A stretch of 28,294 nt of DNA from an uncultured Gammaproteobacteria bacterium (GCA_946885735.1 CAMPGW010000032.1:1-28294), one strand, 5' to 3'. Positions 8,753-18,702 are shown, counted from the first letter of the stretch. A program made the numbers and translations. Notes: generated by a model not told the origin, from the letters alone.

Positions 8753-11086
8753 TTGAACAGTCGGCCTTTCACACTCACCCTTGCCGTGGCCCTTGCCCTG
8801 GCGAGCCCCGACCTGTCGGCCATGGGCCTGGGCCCGCTGCAGGTGAAGTCCGGGCTCAACCAGCCCCTGGTCGCCGAGATCCCCATCATCTCGGCCACGC
8901 CGGCCGAGCTCGAGGCGCTGGACGTGCGCCTCGCCTCGCCCGAGGCCTTTGCGCGCATCGGCCTGGAGCGACCCGGCGAGCTGACCGCGAACCTGCAGTT
9001 CAGCGTGGGCGAGAACGCCCGCGGCCAGCCTGTGATCCTCGTCACGACCCCGAGCCGGTTCTCCGAGCCCCTGCTCAACTTCCTGATCGAAGCGGACTGG
9101 GGCAAGGGCGCCGTCACCCGGGAATACACCGCGCTGATCGACCCGCCCTACATCGCTCCCGCCGTGGTGCGCCCGATGCAGGCTCCCGCCACGGCGGTGG
9201 CGTCGGCGCCGGTCACCAGCGCACCCGTCGCCGAACCGGAGCTGCCTGCCGCGGAGCCGCCTGCGCCAGCCGCGGAGCCCGAGGTGGCTGCCTCGGCGGC
9301 CGCGCCTGCGCCGGTGGTGGAAACGCAGGCCCTCCCGGCAGCCGTGGAGGCCCCGGCGCCGGTGATTGCGCCGCCGGCCCCACGCGCGGAGCCGGCGCCG
9401 CCGGCGAAGGTCGTGGCCGCGGCGCCCGAGCCGGCGCCTGCCGAGCCCGAGCCGATCGCCGCCCGCGAGCCCGAACCGGCGCCCGCGCCGGCGGCGGAGC
9501 CGGCCCGCCCGCGAGCGGCTCCCGAAGTCGATCCCGGCCAGGTGGGTCCCGTCGCGCCAGGGCAGACGCTCTGGTCCATCGCCAGCCAGTCCCGACCCAC
9601 TCCGGCGATTTCCGTCAACCAGATGATGGTGGCCTTGCTGCGCGCCAACCCCGACGCCTTCATTGGCGACAACGTCAATCTTTTGCGGCAGGGCTCGGTG
9701 CTTCGCGTGCCTGGTGAGGACGAAGTCTCGCGCCTGTCGGCCGCGCAGGCCGCCGAGCTGGTGAATCGGCAGGCCGAGGCCTGGCGCACCCCGCGCGCCC
9801 CGGTCCCGCAGCCGGCCGAAGTCTCCGCGCCGGCGGCGAACATTGCCGCCGCACCGCAGCCGTCGGCACCCGCCGCGGACCGACGGGTCGCGCGCCTGGA
9901 AATCGTCCCGCCGGCGGGCGAGGCCGCCCGCGGCGCCCAGTCCGGCGCGGCCGCCGGCGCCGGCGGCACCGAACTGCGCGCCGAGCTCGTGCAGGCGCGC
10001 GAGAACCTGGCGGCCAAGGACGCCGAGGCGGCCGAACTGCGCTCGCGGGTTGCCGAACTCGAGAAGCAGCAGTCCGACCGGCAGCGCCTGATCGAGCTGC
10101 AGAACAGCCAGATGAAAGCCCTCCAGGACCGCCTGCGTGCGCTCGAAGCCAGCGACGGCGCCGCCGCCGCTGCGCCGGCCGTCGCGGCGGGGCCGGATCC
10201 CGTGGCGACGCAAGCTCCGGCTGCCAAGCCCTGGTACCTGAACCCGTTCGCCATGGGCGGCGCCGGCCTCTTGCTCCTCGGCGGCCTCGTCCTGGCCATG
10301 CGCCGCACCCGGCCGGAGGCCGAGGCGGACGTTCCATCACGTCGCCTGTCCGACGACGAGGCCTTGCGCCAGAGCATGGCCAAGACCCGCGCGGCGTCCG
10401 CACCGATCGCCGCCGCGCCTGTCGCCGTGACGGCGCCGCCGGCCGCCGCGGCCGATTCCGACCTGAAGTCCCGCAGGGACGCCGTCCAAGCCCGGCCGCA
10501 GGACCTGGAGGCCCACCTGAGCCTGCTGCGCCTGTTCCACGCCCGCGGCAATGCCGTGGACTACGAACAGGCCGCGCAAGCCATGCGCGCCCAGGTCGGC
10601 AGCCCGATGGAACCGCGCTGGCGCGAGGCGGTGGTGATGGGCGCCTCGCTCATGCCGGGCCACCCCCTGTTCAGCCAGGCCGGTTGGAACACCCCTCGCT
10701 ACGAAACCGAGCCCAAGCCCGCCGCGGCGGCCGCGCCGGCCCCGGCGGCGGCAGTGCCGGCGGCGGAAGAGGTGAAAGTCTTCGAGTTCCCGGAAGAGCC
10801 CGACCCGCAAGCTGGCGACGAAACCGCCGCCTCCCGCGAGATCAACCTCGGCGCCGAGGCCGCGGTGATCGACGAGACCTTCGGCGATTCGATGCGCGAC
10901 ATCCATCGCGACGAAGCCAAGATGCTGGCCGAGGACGCACCCAGCGCCACGCGCATCGAACTGGCCAAGGCCTACCTGGACATCGGCGACCTCGACGGGG
11001 CCCGCAGCATGCTCGAAGAGGTGCTGATCGAGGGTGGGCCGACCGCGAAGACCGAGGCCGCGCGAATCCTGAAGGAAATGGGCTGA
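8753..11086 (+). CDS. fimV: FimV/HubP-type polar hub and type IV pilus assembly protein
   Basis: Large inner-membrane protein that organises the cell pole and supports type IV pilus assembly and twitching. The product is 777 residues if started at TTG 8753, which is preceded by GGGGAG (8741-8746) at good spacing; a GTG at 8714 in the same frame gives a poor N terminus. Parts in order are a signal-like segment (to about residue 24) and the FimV N-terminal domain beginning GLGPLQVKSGLNQPL. A long Pro/Ala/Glu low-complexity linker follows (about residues 140-260), then a LysM domain (about 263-318, PGQTLWSIASQ). A coiled coil is rich in Glu/Leu/Gln (about 405-465), and one membrane segment lies near residues 500-516. 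The cytoplasmic part ends in the FimV C-terminal TPR motif, RIELAKAYLDIGDLDGARSML. asd-fimV-truA is a recurrent gene order. Confidence 0.93.
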   Translation: MNSRPFTLTLAVALALASPDLSAMGLGPLQVKSGLNQPLVAEIPIISATPAELEALDVRLASPEAFARIGLERPGELTANLQFSVGENARGQPVILVTTPSRFSEPLLNFLIEADWGKGAVTREYTALIDPPYIAPAVVRPMQAPATAVASAPVTSAPVAEPELPAAEPPAPAAEPEVAASAAAPAPVVETQALPAAVEAPAPVIAPPAPRAEPAPPAKVVAAAPEPAPAEPEPIAAREPEPAPAPAAEPARPRAAPEVDPGQVGPVAPGQTLWSIASQSRPTPAISVNQMMVALLRANPDAFIGDNVNLLRQGSVLRVPGEDEVSRLSAAQAAELVNRQAEAWRTPRAPVPQPAEVSAPAANIAAAPQPSAPAADRRVARLEIVPPAGEAARGAQSGAAAGAGGTELRAELVQARENLAAKDAEAAELRSRVAELEKQQSDRQRLIELQNSQMKALQDRLRALEASDGAAAAAPAVAAGPDPVATQAPAAKPWYLNPFAMGGAGLLLLGGLVLAMRRTRPEAEADVPSRRLSDDEALRQSMAKTRAASAPIAAAPVAVTAPPAAAADSDLKSRRDAVQARPQDLEAHLSLLRLFHARGNAVDYEQAAQAMRAQVGSPMEPRWREAVVMGASLMPGHPLFSQAGWNTPRYETEPKPAAAAAPAPAAAVPAAEEVKVFEFPEEPDPQAGDETAASREINLGAEAAVIDETFGDSMRDIHRDEAKMLAEDAPSATRIELAKAYLDIGDLDGARSMLEEVLIEGGPTAKTEAARILKEMG

Positions 11087-11097
11087 CCGCGCTCCGC

Positions 11098-11103
11098 TAG
11101 AAT
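11098..11103 (+). promoter_or_regulatory. -10-like box before truA (TAGAAT)
   Basis: TAGAAT follows the fimV stop by 11 bases and is followed by six bases and then the truA ATG (11110). Transcription starting seven bases after the box would begin on the A of the start codon. No Shine-Dalgarno sequence with usable spacing precedes the ATG, which fits a leaderless message. No clear -35 is seen. The same GCTCCGCTAGAATG context recurs before trpA. Confidence 0.5.
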
Positions 11104-11109
11104 GGCGGG

Positions 11110-11877
11110 ATGCGCCACGCCCTGGGGATCGAGTACGACGGCAGCGGTTTCCTCGGCTGGCAACGCCACCGCGGCGGCGCCACGGTGCAGGCAGCGGTGG
11201 AGGAGGCACTGTCGTTCGTGGCGGACGCGCCGGTCGAGGTCACCTGCGCCGGCCGTACGGACGCCGGCGTCCACGCCGCCTGCCAGGTCGTGCACTTCGA
11301 CAGCGACGCCGGCCGGCCCGCGCGCGCCTGGGTGATGGGCGGCAACACGCGGCTGCCAGCCTCGGTGAGATTCCTCTGGTGCCAGGCGGTGGAGGACGGG
11401 TTTCACGCCCGCTATGCCGCCCGCGCGCGAAGCTACCGCTACACCCTCGCCAACCGGAGCATTCCGCCCGCCATGCAGCGCCAGTTCCTGAGCTGGGAAC
11501 GCCAGCCACTGGACGCCGCGGCGATGCATCGCGCCGCGCAGCGGCTGGTGGGCGAGCATGACTTCAGCGCCTTCCGCACCTCGCAATGCCAGGCGCGGCA
11601 CCCGCGCCGCGAGGTGCTTCGCATCGGGGTGGGTCGCGAGGACGAGCGCGTGATCGTCGACGTCACCGCCAACGCCTTCCTCCACCACATGGTGCGCAAT
11701 ATCGTCGGCAGCTTGTTGCCGGTCGGTCGTGGCGAGCGGCCGGAGGCCTGGGTCGGCGAACTGCTCGAAGGGCGGGACCGCACTGTTGCCGGGCCGACCG
11801 CGCCGGCGGAGGGACTGGTCTTCCTCGGCCCGCGCTATCCCCTCGACTGGGGACTTCCCGCGCAGGTGTGCCTGTGA
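11110..11877 (+). CDS. truA: tRNA pseudouridine(38-40) synthase
   Basis: Converts uridines 38-40 in the anticodon arm of many tRNAs to pseudouridine. The 255-residue length fits the family. Clear motifs are [14 protein letters not shown] at the start, the catalytic [11 protein letters not shown] with Asp51, and [10 protein letters not shown]. Later come [13 protein letters not shown] and [20 protein letters not shown]. The start is ATG at 11110, as in homologues. A TAGAAT box directly upstream suggests its own, possibly leaderless, transcript in addition to read-through from fimV. Its stop overlaps the trpF GTG start (GTGA at 11874-11877), so truA and trpF are translationally coupled, as in many gammaproteobacteria. 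Confidence 0.97.
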   Translation: MRHALGIEYDGSGFLGWQRHRGGATVQAAVEEALSFVADAPVEVTCAGRTDAGVHAACQVVHFDSDAGRPARAWVMGGNTRLPASVRFLWCQAVEDGFHARYAARARSYRYTLANRSIPPAMQRQFLSWERQPLDAAAMHRAAQRLVGEHDFSAFRTSQCQARHPRREVLRIGVGREDERVIVDVTANAFLHHMVRNIVGSLLPVGRGERPEAWVGELLEGRDRTVAGPTAPAEGLVFLGPRYPLDWGLPAQVCL

Positions 11878-12489
11878 CCATCCGCACGCGGGTGAAATTC
11901 TGCGGCCTCACGCGGCCGGGCGACGTGCGCCTGGCCTGCGAACTGGGCGTGGACGCGGTCGGCTTCGTGCTGGTGCCGGGGAGTCCGCGCGCGGTGCCGA
12001 CGGGCGCCTTGCCCGGCCTGCGAGCGGCGGTGTCGCCGATGGTGCAGGTGGTGGCGCTGTTCATGGATCCGCATGGCAGCGAGGTGCTCGACGCCATGCG
12101 CCGGCTGCGGCCCACGCTGCTGCAGTTCCACGGCGGCGAGAGCGACGCCTTCTGCCGCAGCTTCGGGCTGCCCTTCCTCAAGACCCTGCCGATGGGCGAG
12201 GGCGCGGAGGACGCCGCCACGCTGGCGCGGCGCTTCCCGTCGGCGCTGGCCTTCGTGCTCGATGGCCACGGGCCCGGGCAAGCGGGCGGCCGCGGCCGCG
12301 CCTTCGACTGGAGCCGGGTGCCGCGGCTCGAGCGACCGGCGCTGCTCGCTGGCGGGCTCACGCCCGGCAACGTCGCCGAAGCCATCCAGCGCGTGCGTCC
12401 GTACGCGGTGGACGTGAGCAGCGGCATCGAATCTTCTCCCGGCCACAAGGACGGCGAGCGCATGCAGCAATTCCTGGACGAGGTCCGCC

Positions 12490-12506
<17 letters not shown>
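11874..12506 (+). CDS. trpF: N-(5'-phosphoribosyl)anthranilate isomerase
   Basis: Third step of tryptophan synthesis: Amadori rearrangement of phosphoribosylanthranilate to CdRP. This is a single-domain, 210-residue TIM-barrel enzyme, not the TrpC-TrpF fusion of enteric bacteria. Catalytic Cys10 lies in VKFCGLT, and the general acid Asp in [13 protein letters not shown]. Phosphate-binding loops appear as [11 protein letters not shown] and [12 protein letters not shown]. The start is GTG at 11874, overlapping the truA stop. The open frame upstream of it is a shadow of truA. It overlaps trpB by 17 bases, so the two must be translated in a coupled manner. The final residues are [15 protein letters not shown], the usual end of the family. 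Confidence 0.97.
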
Positions 12507-13725
<1,219 letters not shown>

Positions 13726-13878
13726 GGCCCGGCTCCGCTAGAATGCGGGTTTCCGCCTCGTGATCCTGAATTGCATGATCCAGTCCCGCCCGCTTGCGCC
13801 GGCCACGCGAAACGAAACCTGCCCGCCGGCGGGCACCGGACGGGCTGCGGTCGAGCCGGGCGCGGAGCGCTCGAAGCA
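13726..13878 (+). promoter_or_regulatory. trpB-trpA spacer with TAGAAT -10-like box at 13739-13744
   Basis: This is the longest gene-free stretch in the window. Thirteen bases after the trpB stop lies GCTCCGCTAGAATG, nearly the same context as before truA, predicting transcription start near 13751 and a leader of about 128 bases for trpA. No convincing -35 is seen. I could not find a clear terminator, a run of Trp codons as in a leader peptide, or a recognisable riboswitch. The trpA frame is open back to an ATG at 13771, but that stretch is rich in Gly, Arg and Pro and unlike TrpA. Confidence 0.45.
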
Positions 13879-14715
13879 ATGAGCCGCATCGACGCACGTC
13901 TTTCCCGCCTCGCCGAGGGCGGGCGCAAGGCGCTGGTGCCCTTCTTCACCGCGGGCGATCCTTCGCCGGGCGCCACGGTGGCGGTGATGCACGCGCTGGT
14001 GGAGGCGGGCGCCGACCTGATCGAGCTCGGCGTTCCCTTTTCCGATCCGATGGCCGACGGTCCGGTGATCCAGCGCAGCTCCGAACGCGCGCTCGGCAAG
14101 GGCGTGGGAACCGGAGCGGTGTTCGACTTCGTGCGCGAGTTCCGCCGCCGCGACGCCGATACGCCGGTGGTGCTGATGGGCTACCTCAACCCGGTGGAGA
14201 TGCGCGGCGCGGGCGCCTACGCCGCCGCCGCGCGCGAGGCTGGCGTCGATGGCCTGTTGCTGGTGGACCTGCCGCCGGAGGAAGCCGCCCCGACCCGGGA
14301 AGCGTTCAACGCCGCGGGCCTGCAGCTGATTTCGCTGGCTGCGCCGACCACCTCGCCGGAGCGGCTCGCGCGACTCGCCAGCGAGGCCCAGGGCTATCTG
14401 TACTACGTGAGTTTCGCCGGCGTCACCGGCGCCAGCATCACCGATGCGGGCGAGGTCGGTCGGCGCTGCGCCGAGTTGCGCGCGCTGGCCGAGGTGCCCG
14501 TGCTGGTCGGTTTCGGCATCAAGGATGCAGCCTCGGCCGCAGCCATGGCGGCGCTGGCCGATGGCGTGGTCGTGGGAAGCGCTCTGGTGGAAGCGCTCGC
14601 CGGCGCCGCCGACGACGATGAAGCGGCCCGGCGGGCGCGCGACTTCCTGGCGCCCTTGCGCGCCGCCCTCGACGGCCTAAACTGGCCGCCACACACCGCA
14701 CGAGTGGCTTCATGA
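13879..14715 (+). CDS. trpA: Tryptophan synthase alpha chain
   Basis: Cleaves indole-3-glycerol phosphate to indole and glyceraldehyde 3-phosphate, passing indole to TrpB. The 278-residue TIM barrel carries Glu49 ([12 protein letters not shown]) and Asp60 (MADGPVIQ), the two catalytic residues at the same numbering as in the classical enzyme. [29 protein letters not shown] and VLVGFGIKD are other family motifs. The start is ATG at 13879 ([19 protein letters not shown]), matching homologues and preceded by a weak GGAG/GAAG region. An upstream in-frame ATG (13771) gives an implausible extension. Its stop overlaps the accD ATG (ATGA), so trpA and accD are coupled. Confidence 0.98.
   Translation: MSRIDARLSRLAEGGRKALVPFFTAGDPSPGATVAVMHALVEAGADLIELGVPFSDPMADGPVIQRSSERALGKGVGTGAVFDFVREFRRRDADTPVVLMGYLNPVEMRGAGAYAAAAREAGVDGLLLVDLPPEEAAPTREAFNAAGLQLISLAAPTTSPERLARLASEAQGYLYYVSFAGVTGASITDAGEVGRRCAELRALAEVPVLVGFGIKDAASAAAMAALADGVVVGSALVEALAGAADDDEAARRARDFLAPLRAALDGLNWPPHTARVAS
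14673..14688 (+). promoter_or_regulatory. Inverted repeat enclosing a -10-like TAAACT, 24 bases before accD
   Basis: Inside the end of trpA, a perfect 5-bp inverted repeat reads CGGCC-TAAACT-GGCCG. The central six bases resemble a -10 box, and a start site about seven bases on would leave a leader of roughly 20 bases before the accD ATG at 14712. It could be an operator over a promoter, a small RNA hairpin, or chance in GC-rich coding DNA. No -35 was identified. Confidence 0.25.
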
Positions 14716-15590
14716 GCTGGCTGACGAAGTTGATGCCCGCCCGCATCCGGACCCAGGGCAGCGGCGGCAAGCGCGGTGTCCCGGAAGGCCTGTGGGAAAA
14801 GTGCGACCGCTGCGGCACCGCGCTCTACGGCCCGGAGCTGGAAAAGAACCTGCGCGTCTGCCCCAAGTGCAACCACCACATGGCCATCGAGGCGCGCGAG
14901 CGCCTGGCCAGCTTCCTGGACGACGACAGCGGCGAGGAGATCGGCGCGACGCTGGGCCCGGTGGACGCGTTGCACTTCAAGGACCAGAAGAAGTACGCCG
15001 ACCGCATCAAGGCCTCGCAGAAGGCGACCGGCGAAAGCGATGCGCTGGTGGCGGTACAGGGCCGTCTCCACGGCCACGACGTCTGCGCCTGCGCCTTCGA
15101 GTTCCGCTTCATGGGCGGCTCGATGGGCTCGGTGGTGGGCGAACGCTTCGCCCTGGCCGCCGAACGCGCGCTGGAGCTTCGCTGCCCGCTGGTCTGTTTT
15201 TCCGCCACCGGCGGTGCGCGCATGCAGGAAGGCCTGTTCTCGCTGATGCAGATGGCCAAGACTTCGGCCGCGCTGGGCCGCCTGCGCGCCGCGGGCCTGC
15301 CCTTCGTGTCGGTGCTCACGCACCCGACGACCGGCGGCGTGTCGGCCTCGCTCGGCATGCTCGGCGACCTCAACGTGGCCGAGCCGCAGGCATTGATCGG
15401 CTTCGCCGGCCCGCGGGTGATCGAGCAGACCGTGCGCGAGACCTTGCCGGAGGGCTTCCAGCGCTCCGAGTTCCTGGTCGAGCACGGCGCGGTGGATTTG
15501 ATCGTGGACCGCCGGCAGATGCGCGACAAGGTCGGCGCGTTGTTGGCATTGATGATGCGACAGCCGGCCCCCGCGCCGGCCGAGGGTTGA
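14712..15590 (+). CDS. accD: Acetyl-CoA carboxylase carboxyltransferase beta subunit
   Basis: With AccA it transfers the carboxyl group from biotin (on AccB) to acetyl-CoA, the first committed step of fatty-acid synthesis. The 292-residue protein begins with a zinc ribbon (Cys31, Cys34, Cys50, Cys53 in EKCDRCG and RVCPKCNHH). The crotonase-fold carboxyltransferase domain follows, with [41 protein letters not shown] and [12 protein letters not shown]. The ATG overlaps the trpA stop. In several relatives accD is followed by folC; here it is followed two bases later by glmM. Confidence 0.98.
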   Translation: MSWLTKLMPARIRTQGSGGKRGVPEGLWEKCDRCGTALYGPELEKNLRVCPKCNHHMAIEARERLASFLDDDSGEEIGATLGPVDALHFKDQKKYADRIKASQKATGESDALVAVQGRLHGHDVCACAFEFRFMGGSMGSVVGERFALAAERALELRCPLVCFSATGGARMQEGLFSLMQMAKTSAALGRLRAAGLPFVSVLTHPTTGGVSASLGMLGDLNVAEPQALIGFAGPRVIEQTVRETLPEGFQRSEFLVEHGAVDLIVDRRQMRDKVGALLALMMRQPAPAPAEG

Positions 15591-15592
15591 GC

Positions 15593-16930
15593 ATGGGACG
15601 CAGGTATTTCGGCACGGACGGCATCCGCGGCAGGGTCGGCGAAGGCCCGATCTCGGCGGACTTCATGTTGCGCCTGGGTCGCGCCGCCGGGCGCGTGCTG
15701 GCCAACGGCAAGGCCAGCGCGACGGTGGTCATCGGCAAGGACACGCGCATCTCCGGCTACATGTTCGAGTCCGCGCTGGAGGCCGGCCTGGTGGCCGCCG
15801 GCGCCGACGTGCGCATGCTCGGCCCGATGCCCACGCCCGCGGTCGCCTACCTGACGCGCTCGATGCGCGCGGACGCCGGCATCGTCATCTCCGCCTCGCA
15901 CAACCCGCACGAGGACAACGGCATCAAGTTCTTCTCGGCCCGCGGCGAGAAGCTCGCCGACGAAGTGGAGGAGGCGATCGAGGCCGAACTCGACCAGCCC
16001 TTCACCACGGTCGCATCGGCGCTGCTGGGCAAGGTCCAGCGCATCGACGACGCGCTCACGCGCTACACCGAATTCTGCAAGACCAGCGTGCCCGACAACT
16101 TCACCCTGCGCGGCATGTGCCTGGCGGTGGATTGCGCGCACGGCGCCACCTACCAGGTCGCGCCGAAGGTGTTCTCCGAACTCGGCGCCGAAGTCAGCGC
16201 GATCGGCGCCACCCCCGACGGCCTGAACATCAACCGCGGCTTCGGTTCCATGCACCCGGCTGCCATCATTGGCCACGTGCTGGCCTCGGGTGCCGACGTC
16301 GGCATCACCTTCGATGGCGATGGCGACCGCGTGATGATGGTGGACGGCGCCGGCCGCCTGCTCGACGGCGACGCCATGCTGTACGTGCTCGCCCGCGACT
16401 GGCAGGAGAGCGGCCGCCTGCGTGGCCCGGTGGTCGGCACCCAGATGACCAACTTCGCGCTGGAGCAGGCGCTGGCCGAGCGCGGCATCGAATTCATCCG
16501 CGCCAAGGTCGGCGATCGCTTCGTCCACCAGGCGCTGGTGGAGCGCGATGGCCTGCTGGGCGGCGAAGCCTCCGGCCACCTGCTGTGCCTGGACCGCGCC
16601 ACCACCGGCGACGCCATCGTCGCCGCGCTGCAGGTGCTCGAGGTGTTGGTGCGCCGGCGCTGGTCGCTGGCCGCGGCCACCGCCGACTACCGGCCGCTGC
16701 CGCAACAGACCGTCAACGTCCGCATCACTCCCGGCTCGCGTCCGCTCGACGCACCGGTCGTTCGCGCCGCCCGCCGCGAGGCCGAGGCCAAACTGGTCGG
16801 AAAGGGGCGGCTGGTGCTGCGCCCGTCGGGCACCGAGCCGGTCGTGCGCGTCACCGTCGAGTCCGAGGACGAAGCCCTGGTCGAACACGTGATCGACACG
16901 TTGTCCGCCGCCGTGCGCACGGCCACCTGA
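15593..16930 (+). CDS. glmM: Phosphoglucosamine mutase
   Basis: Interconverts glucosamine 6-phosphate and 1-phosphate on the way to UDP-GlcNAc, for peptidoglycan and lipopolysaccharide. It has 445 residues, the usual length. The N-terminal [13 protein letters not shown] is the family hallmark. The phosphoserine is Ser102 in [16 protein letters not shown]. The Mg-binding loop DGDGDR spans residues 241-246, the sugar loop is GGEASGH, and the phosphate-binding site is [11 protein letters not shown]. The start is ATG at 15593, two bases after the accD stop; the longer open frame upstream is a shadow of accD. In many gammaproteobacteria glmM sits just ahead of secG and tRNA-Leu; here two other genes and tpiA lie between them. 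Confidence 0.97.
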   Translation: MGRRYFGTDGIRGRVGEGPISADFMLRLGRAAGRVLANGKASATVVIGKDTRISGYMFESALEAGLVAAGADVRMLGPMPTPAVAYLTRSMRADAGIVISASHNPHEDNGIKFFSARGEKLADEVEEAIEAELDQPFTTVASALLGKVQRIDDALTRYTEFCKTSVPDNFTLRGMCLAVDCAHGATYQVAPKVFSELGAEVSAIGATPDGLNINRGFGSMHPAAIIGHVLASGADVGITFDGDGDRVMMVDGAGRLLDGDAMLYVLARDWQESGRLRGPVVGTQMTNFALEQALAERGIEFIRAKVGDRFVHQALVERDGLLGGEASGHLLCLDRATTGDAIVAALQVLEVLVRRRWSLAAATADYRPLPQQTVNVRITPGSRPLDAPVVRAARREAEAKLVGKGRLVLRPSGTEPVVRVTVESEDEALVEHVIDTLSAAVRTAT

Positions 16931-16949
16931 TTCCCACAAGGTTTTCCCG

Positions 16950-17885
16950 ATGAGCCAGATCCCAACGCTCGACATCCGTCGCTTCGACACCGACCGCGAC
17001 GCCTTCGTGGCCGAACTCGGCGCGGCCTACCGCGAGTGGGGCTTCTGCGGCATCGGCTACCACGGCGTGCCGGCGCAGCTGATCAACGATGCGTATCGCA
17101 GCTTCCAGGCGTTCTTCGCGCTGCCCGAGGAGGTCAAGCGCAAGTACCACGTGCCCGGCGGCGGCGGTGCGCGCGGCTACACGCCCTTCGGCATCGAGAC
17201 CGCCAAGGATTCGCAGTACCCGGACCTGAAGGAGTTCTACCACATCGGTCGCGAGATCCCGGACGACTCGCCGTATCGCGCGGCGATGGCGCCGAACGTG
17301 TGGCCCGCCGAAGTCCCGCAGTTCCGTGACGACGCCTACGCGCTGTTCACCGCGCTCGACCAGCTTGGCCTGCGCGTGCTGTCGGCGCTGGCCCTGCACA
17401 TCGGCCTGCCGGAGGACTTCTTCGTCGAGCCGACCCGTTTCGGCAACTCGATCCTGCGGCCGATCCACTATCCGCCGATCGTGTCGCCGGACATCCCCAA
17501 CGTCCGCGCCGGCGCACACGAGGACATCAACCTGATCACCTTGCTGGTGGGCGCCAGCGCCGCCGGCCTCGAGGTGCTCTCGCGCAAGGGCGAGTGGGTG
17601 CCCTTCACCGCCGACGGCGACACCATCGTGGTCAACATCGGCGACATGCTGCAGCGGCTGAGCAACCACGTGTATCCGTCCACCACGCACCGGGTGGTCA
17701 ATCCGCCCGGCGAAGCGGCGCGGCAGCCGCGCTATTCCACGCCGTATTTCCTGCACGCCAACCCGGACTACCTGATCCGGACGCTGCCGCAATGCGTGTC
17801 CGCGGAGAACCCGGACCGCTACCCGGAACCGATCACCGCCAACGACTACCTGATGCAGCGCCTGCGCGAGATCAAGCTGGTCTGA
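16950..17885 (+). CDS. Isopenicillin N synthase family Fe(II) dioxygenase (2-oxoglutarate-type)
   Basis: A 311-residue member of the IPNS/2OG-Fe(II) oxygenase superfamily; most members hydroxylate or oxidise small molecules using 2-oxoglutarate and O2. The N-terminal DIOX_N-like part includes GFCGIGYHGVP and FFALPEEVKRKYH. The jelly-roll core has the iron triad His190 and Asp192 (AHEDINLITLL) with His247 (STTHRVVNPP), and Arg261-x-Ser263 (RYST) that binds the 2-oxoglutarate carboxylate. It is complete and looks active. The real substrate is unknown; beta-lactam synthesis is not implied, since no ACV synthetase is present here. It starts 19 bases after glmM, with a weak AAGG upstream, and is probably read through from glmM. 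The gene converges on an SDR gene. Confidence 0.9.
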   Translation: MSQIPTLDIRRFDTDRDAFVAELGAAYREWGFCGIGYHGVPAQLINDAYRSFQAFFALPEEVKRKYHVPGGGGARGYTPFGIETAKDSQYPDLKEFYHIGREIPDDSPYRAAMAPNVWPAEVPQFRDDAYALFTALDQLGLRVLSALALHIGLPEDFFVEPTRFGNSILRPIHYPPIVSPDIPNVRAGAHEDINLITLLVGASAAGLEVLSRKGEWVPFTADGDTIVVNIGDMLQRLSNHVYPSTTHRVVNPPGEAARQPRYSTPYFLHANPDYLIRTLPQCVSAENPDRYPEPITANDYLMQRLREIKLV

Positions 17886-17901
17886 CCCGCCATCGCGAGG
17901 C

Positions 17902-18702
17902 CTAGCCGGCGTCGCGGAATTCCTTCGACTTGCTCGCCACCAGCGCCCGCGCGAGCGGGTCGGGCAGGTAGCGGCTCATCCACGCCACCAGGCGGTTCGC
18001 GAAGCCGGTGACCACCCGCGTGCGGCCGGCCTCGACGGCGTCCACGCCCAGTCGGGCGACCGTGGCGGCGTCGAGCCAGAGCAGCTTGGGCAGGTTCGAC
18101 ACCTTTTCGCGCATCCCGTTGACGTCGTGGAACTCGGTGTAAGTGAAGCCCGGGCACAGGGCCGTGACGTGCACGCCGCGTGGCGCCGACTCCATCGCCA
18201 GGCACTCGCTGAAGCGGATCAGCCAGGCCTTGGTGGCGCCGTAAAGGGTGTGGCCGGCGGAGGCGGGCACCAGGCCGGCCAGCGAGGCGACGTTGAGGAT
18301 GCGGCCGCGCCCGGCGGCTTCCATCGCCGGCAGGTACAGGTGCGTGAGCTGCGCGACCGACACCATCAGCACCTGCAGGAACTCGGCATGCGTGCGCCAG
18401 TTCTTCGACAGGAAGCGGCCCGGCACGCCGTAGCCGGCGTTGTTGACCAGCGTGTCCACGAACAGGCCGCGCGCCTGGGTCTGTTCGAACAGACGCTGCG
18501 GCGCGGTGGGATCGGCGAGGTCGGCGGCAATGACCTCGCAAGGCACGTACTCGCCCAACTCACGCGCGAGCGCATTCAGCCGGTCCACCCGCCGGGCGCT
18601 CAGCACCAGCGGCTTGCCGCGCCGGGCGTACTCGCGCGCGATGGCGGCGCCGATGCCGCTCGAAGCGCCGGTGACCAGCGCATATCCCTGCCTTTGCTGC
18701 AT
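17902..18702 (-). CDS. Short-chain dehydrogenase/reductase (classical SDR)
   Basis: A 266-residue NAD(P)-dependent oxidoreductase of unknown substrate. It shows the cofactor loop TGASSGIG at residues 11-18 and the basic SARRVDRL after strand 2, which suggests NADP(H). NNAG (87-90), Ser140 (NVASLAG), and Tyr154 with Lys158 (YGATKAW) are the catalytic residues. The ALCPGFTYTEFH segment and a C-terminal amphipathic stretch (RLVAWMSRYLPD) resemble SDRs often annotated as DltE-like or fatty-acid/steroid type, but I would not assign one. The start is ATG at 18702, with GGGGAG seven bases upstream. The open frame beyond it is probably untranslated leader. It is convergent with the oxygenase gene (16-base gap) and divergent from tpiA. 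Confidence 0.92.
   Translation of the reverse strand: MQQRQGYALVTGASSGIGAAIAREYARRGKPLVLSARRVDRLNALARELGEYVPCEVIAADLADPTAPQRLFEQTQARGLFVDTLVNNAGYGVPGRFLSKNWRTHAEFLQVLMVSVAQLTHLYLPAMEAAGRGRILNVASLAGLVPASAGHTLYGATKAWLIRFSECLAMESAPRGVHVTALCPGFTYTEFHDVNGMREKVSNLPKLLWLDAATVARLGVDAVEAGRTRVVTGFANRLVAWMSRYLPDPLARALVASKSKEFRDAG

Noticed and set aside
9170..9530. Repeat array suggested by the very GC-rich, Ala/Pro/Glu-rich stretch in fimV
   Set aside because: There is no exact repeating unit; it is a low-complexity linker, as is usual in FimV proteins.
13771..13878. N-terminal extension of trpA from the upstream ATG at 13771
   Set aside because: The extra 36 residues are Gly/Arg/Pro-rich and unlike any TrpA. 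Starting at 13879 puts Glu49 and Asp60 at their classical positions.
16950..17885. Beta-lactam biosynthesis suggested by the IPNS-family oxygenase
   Set aside because: IPNS is only the superfamily name. No ACV synthetase or other beta-lactam gene is nearby, and bacterial housekeeping loci often hold such oxygenases.
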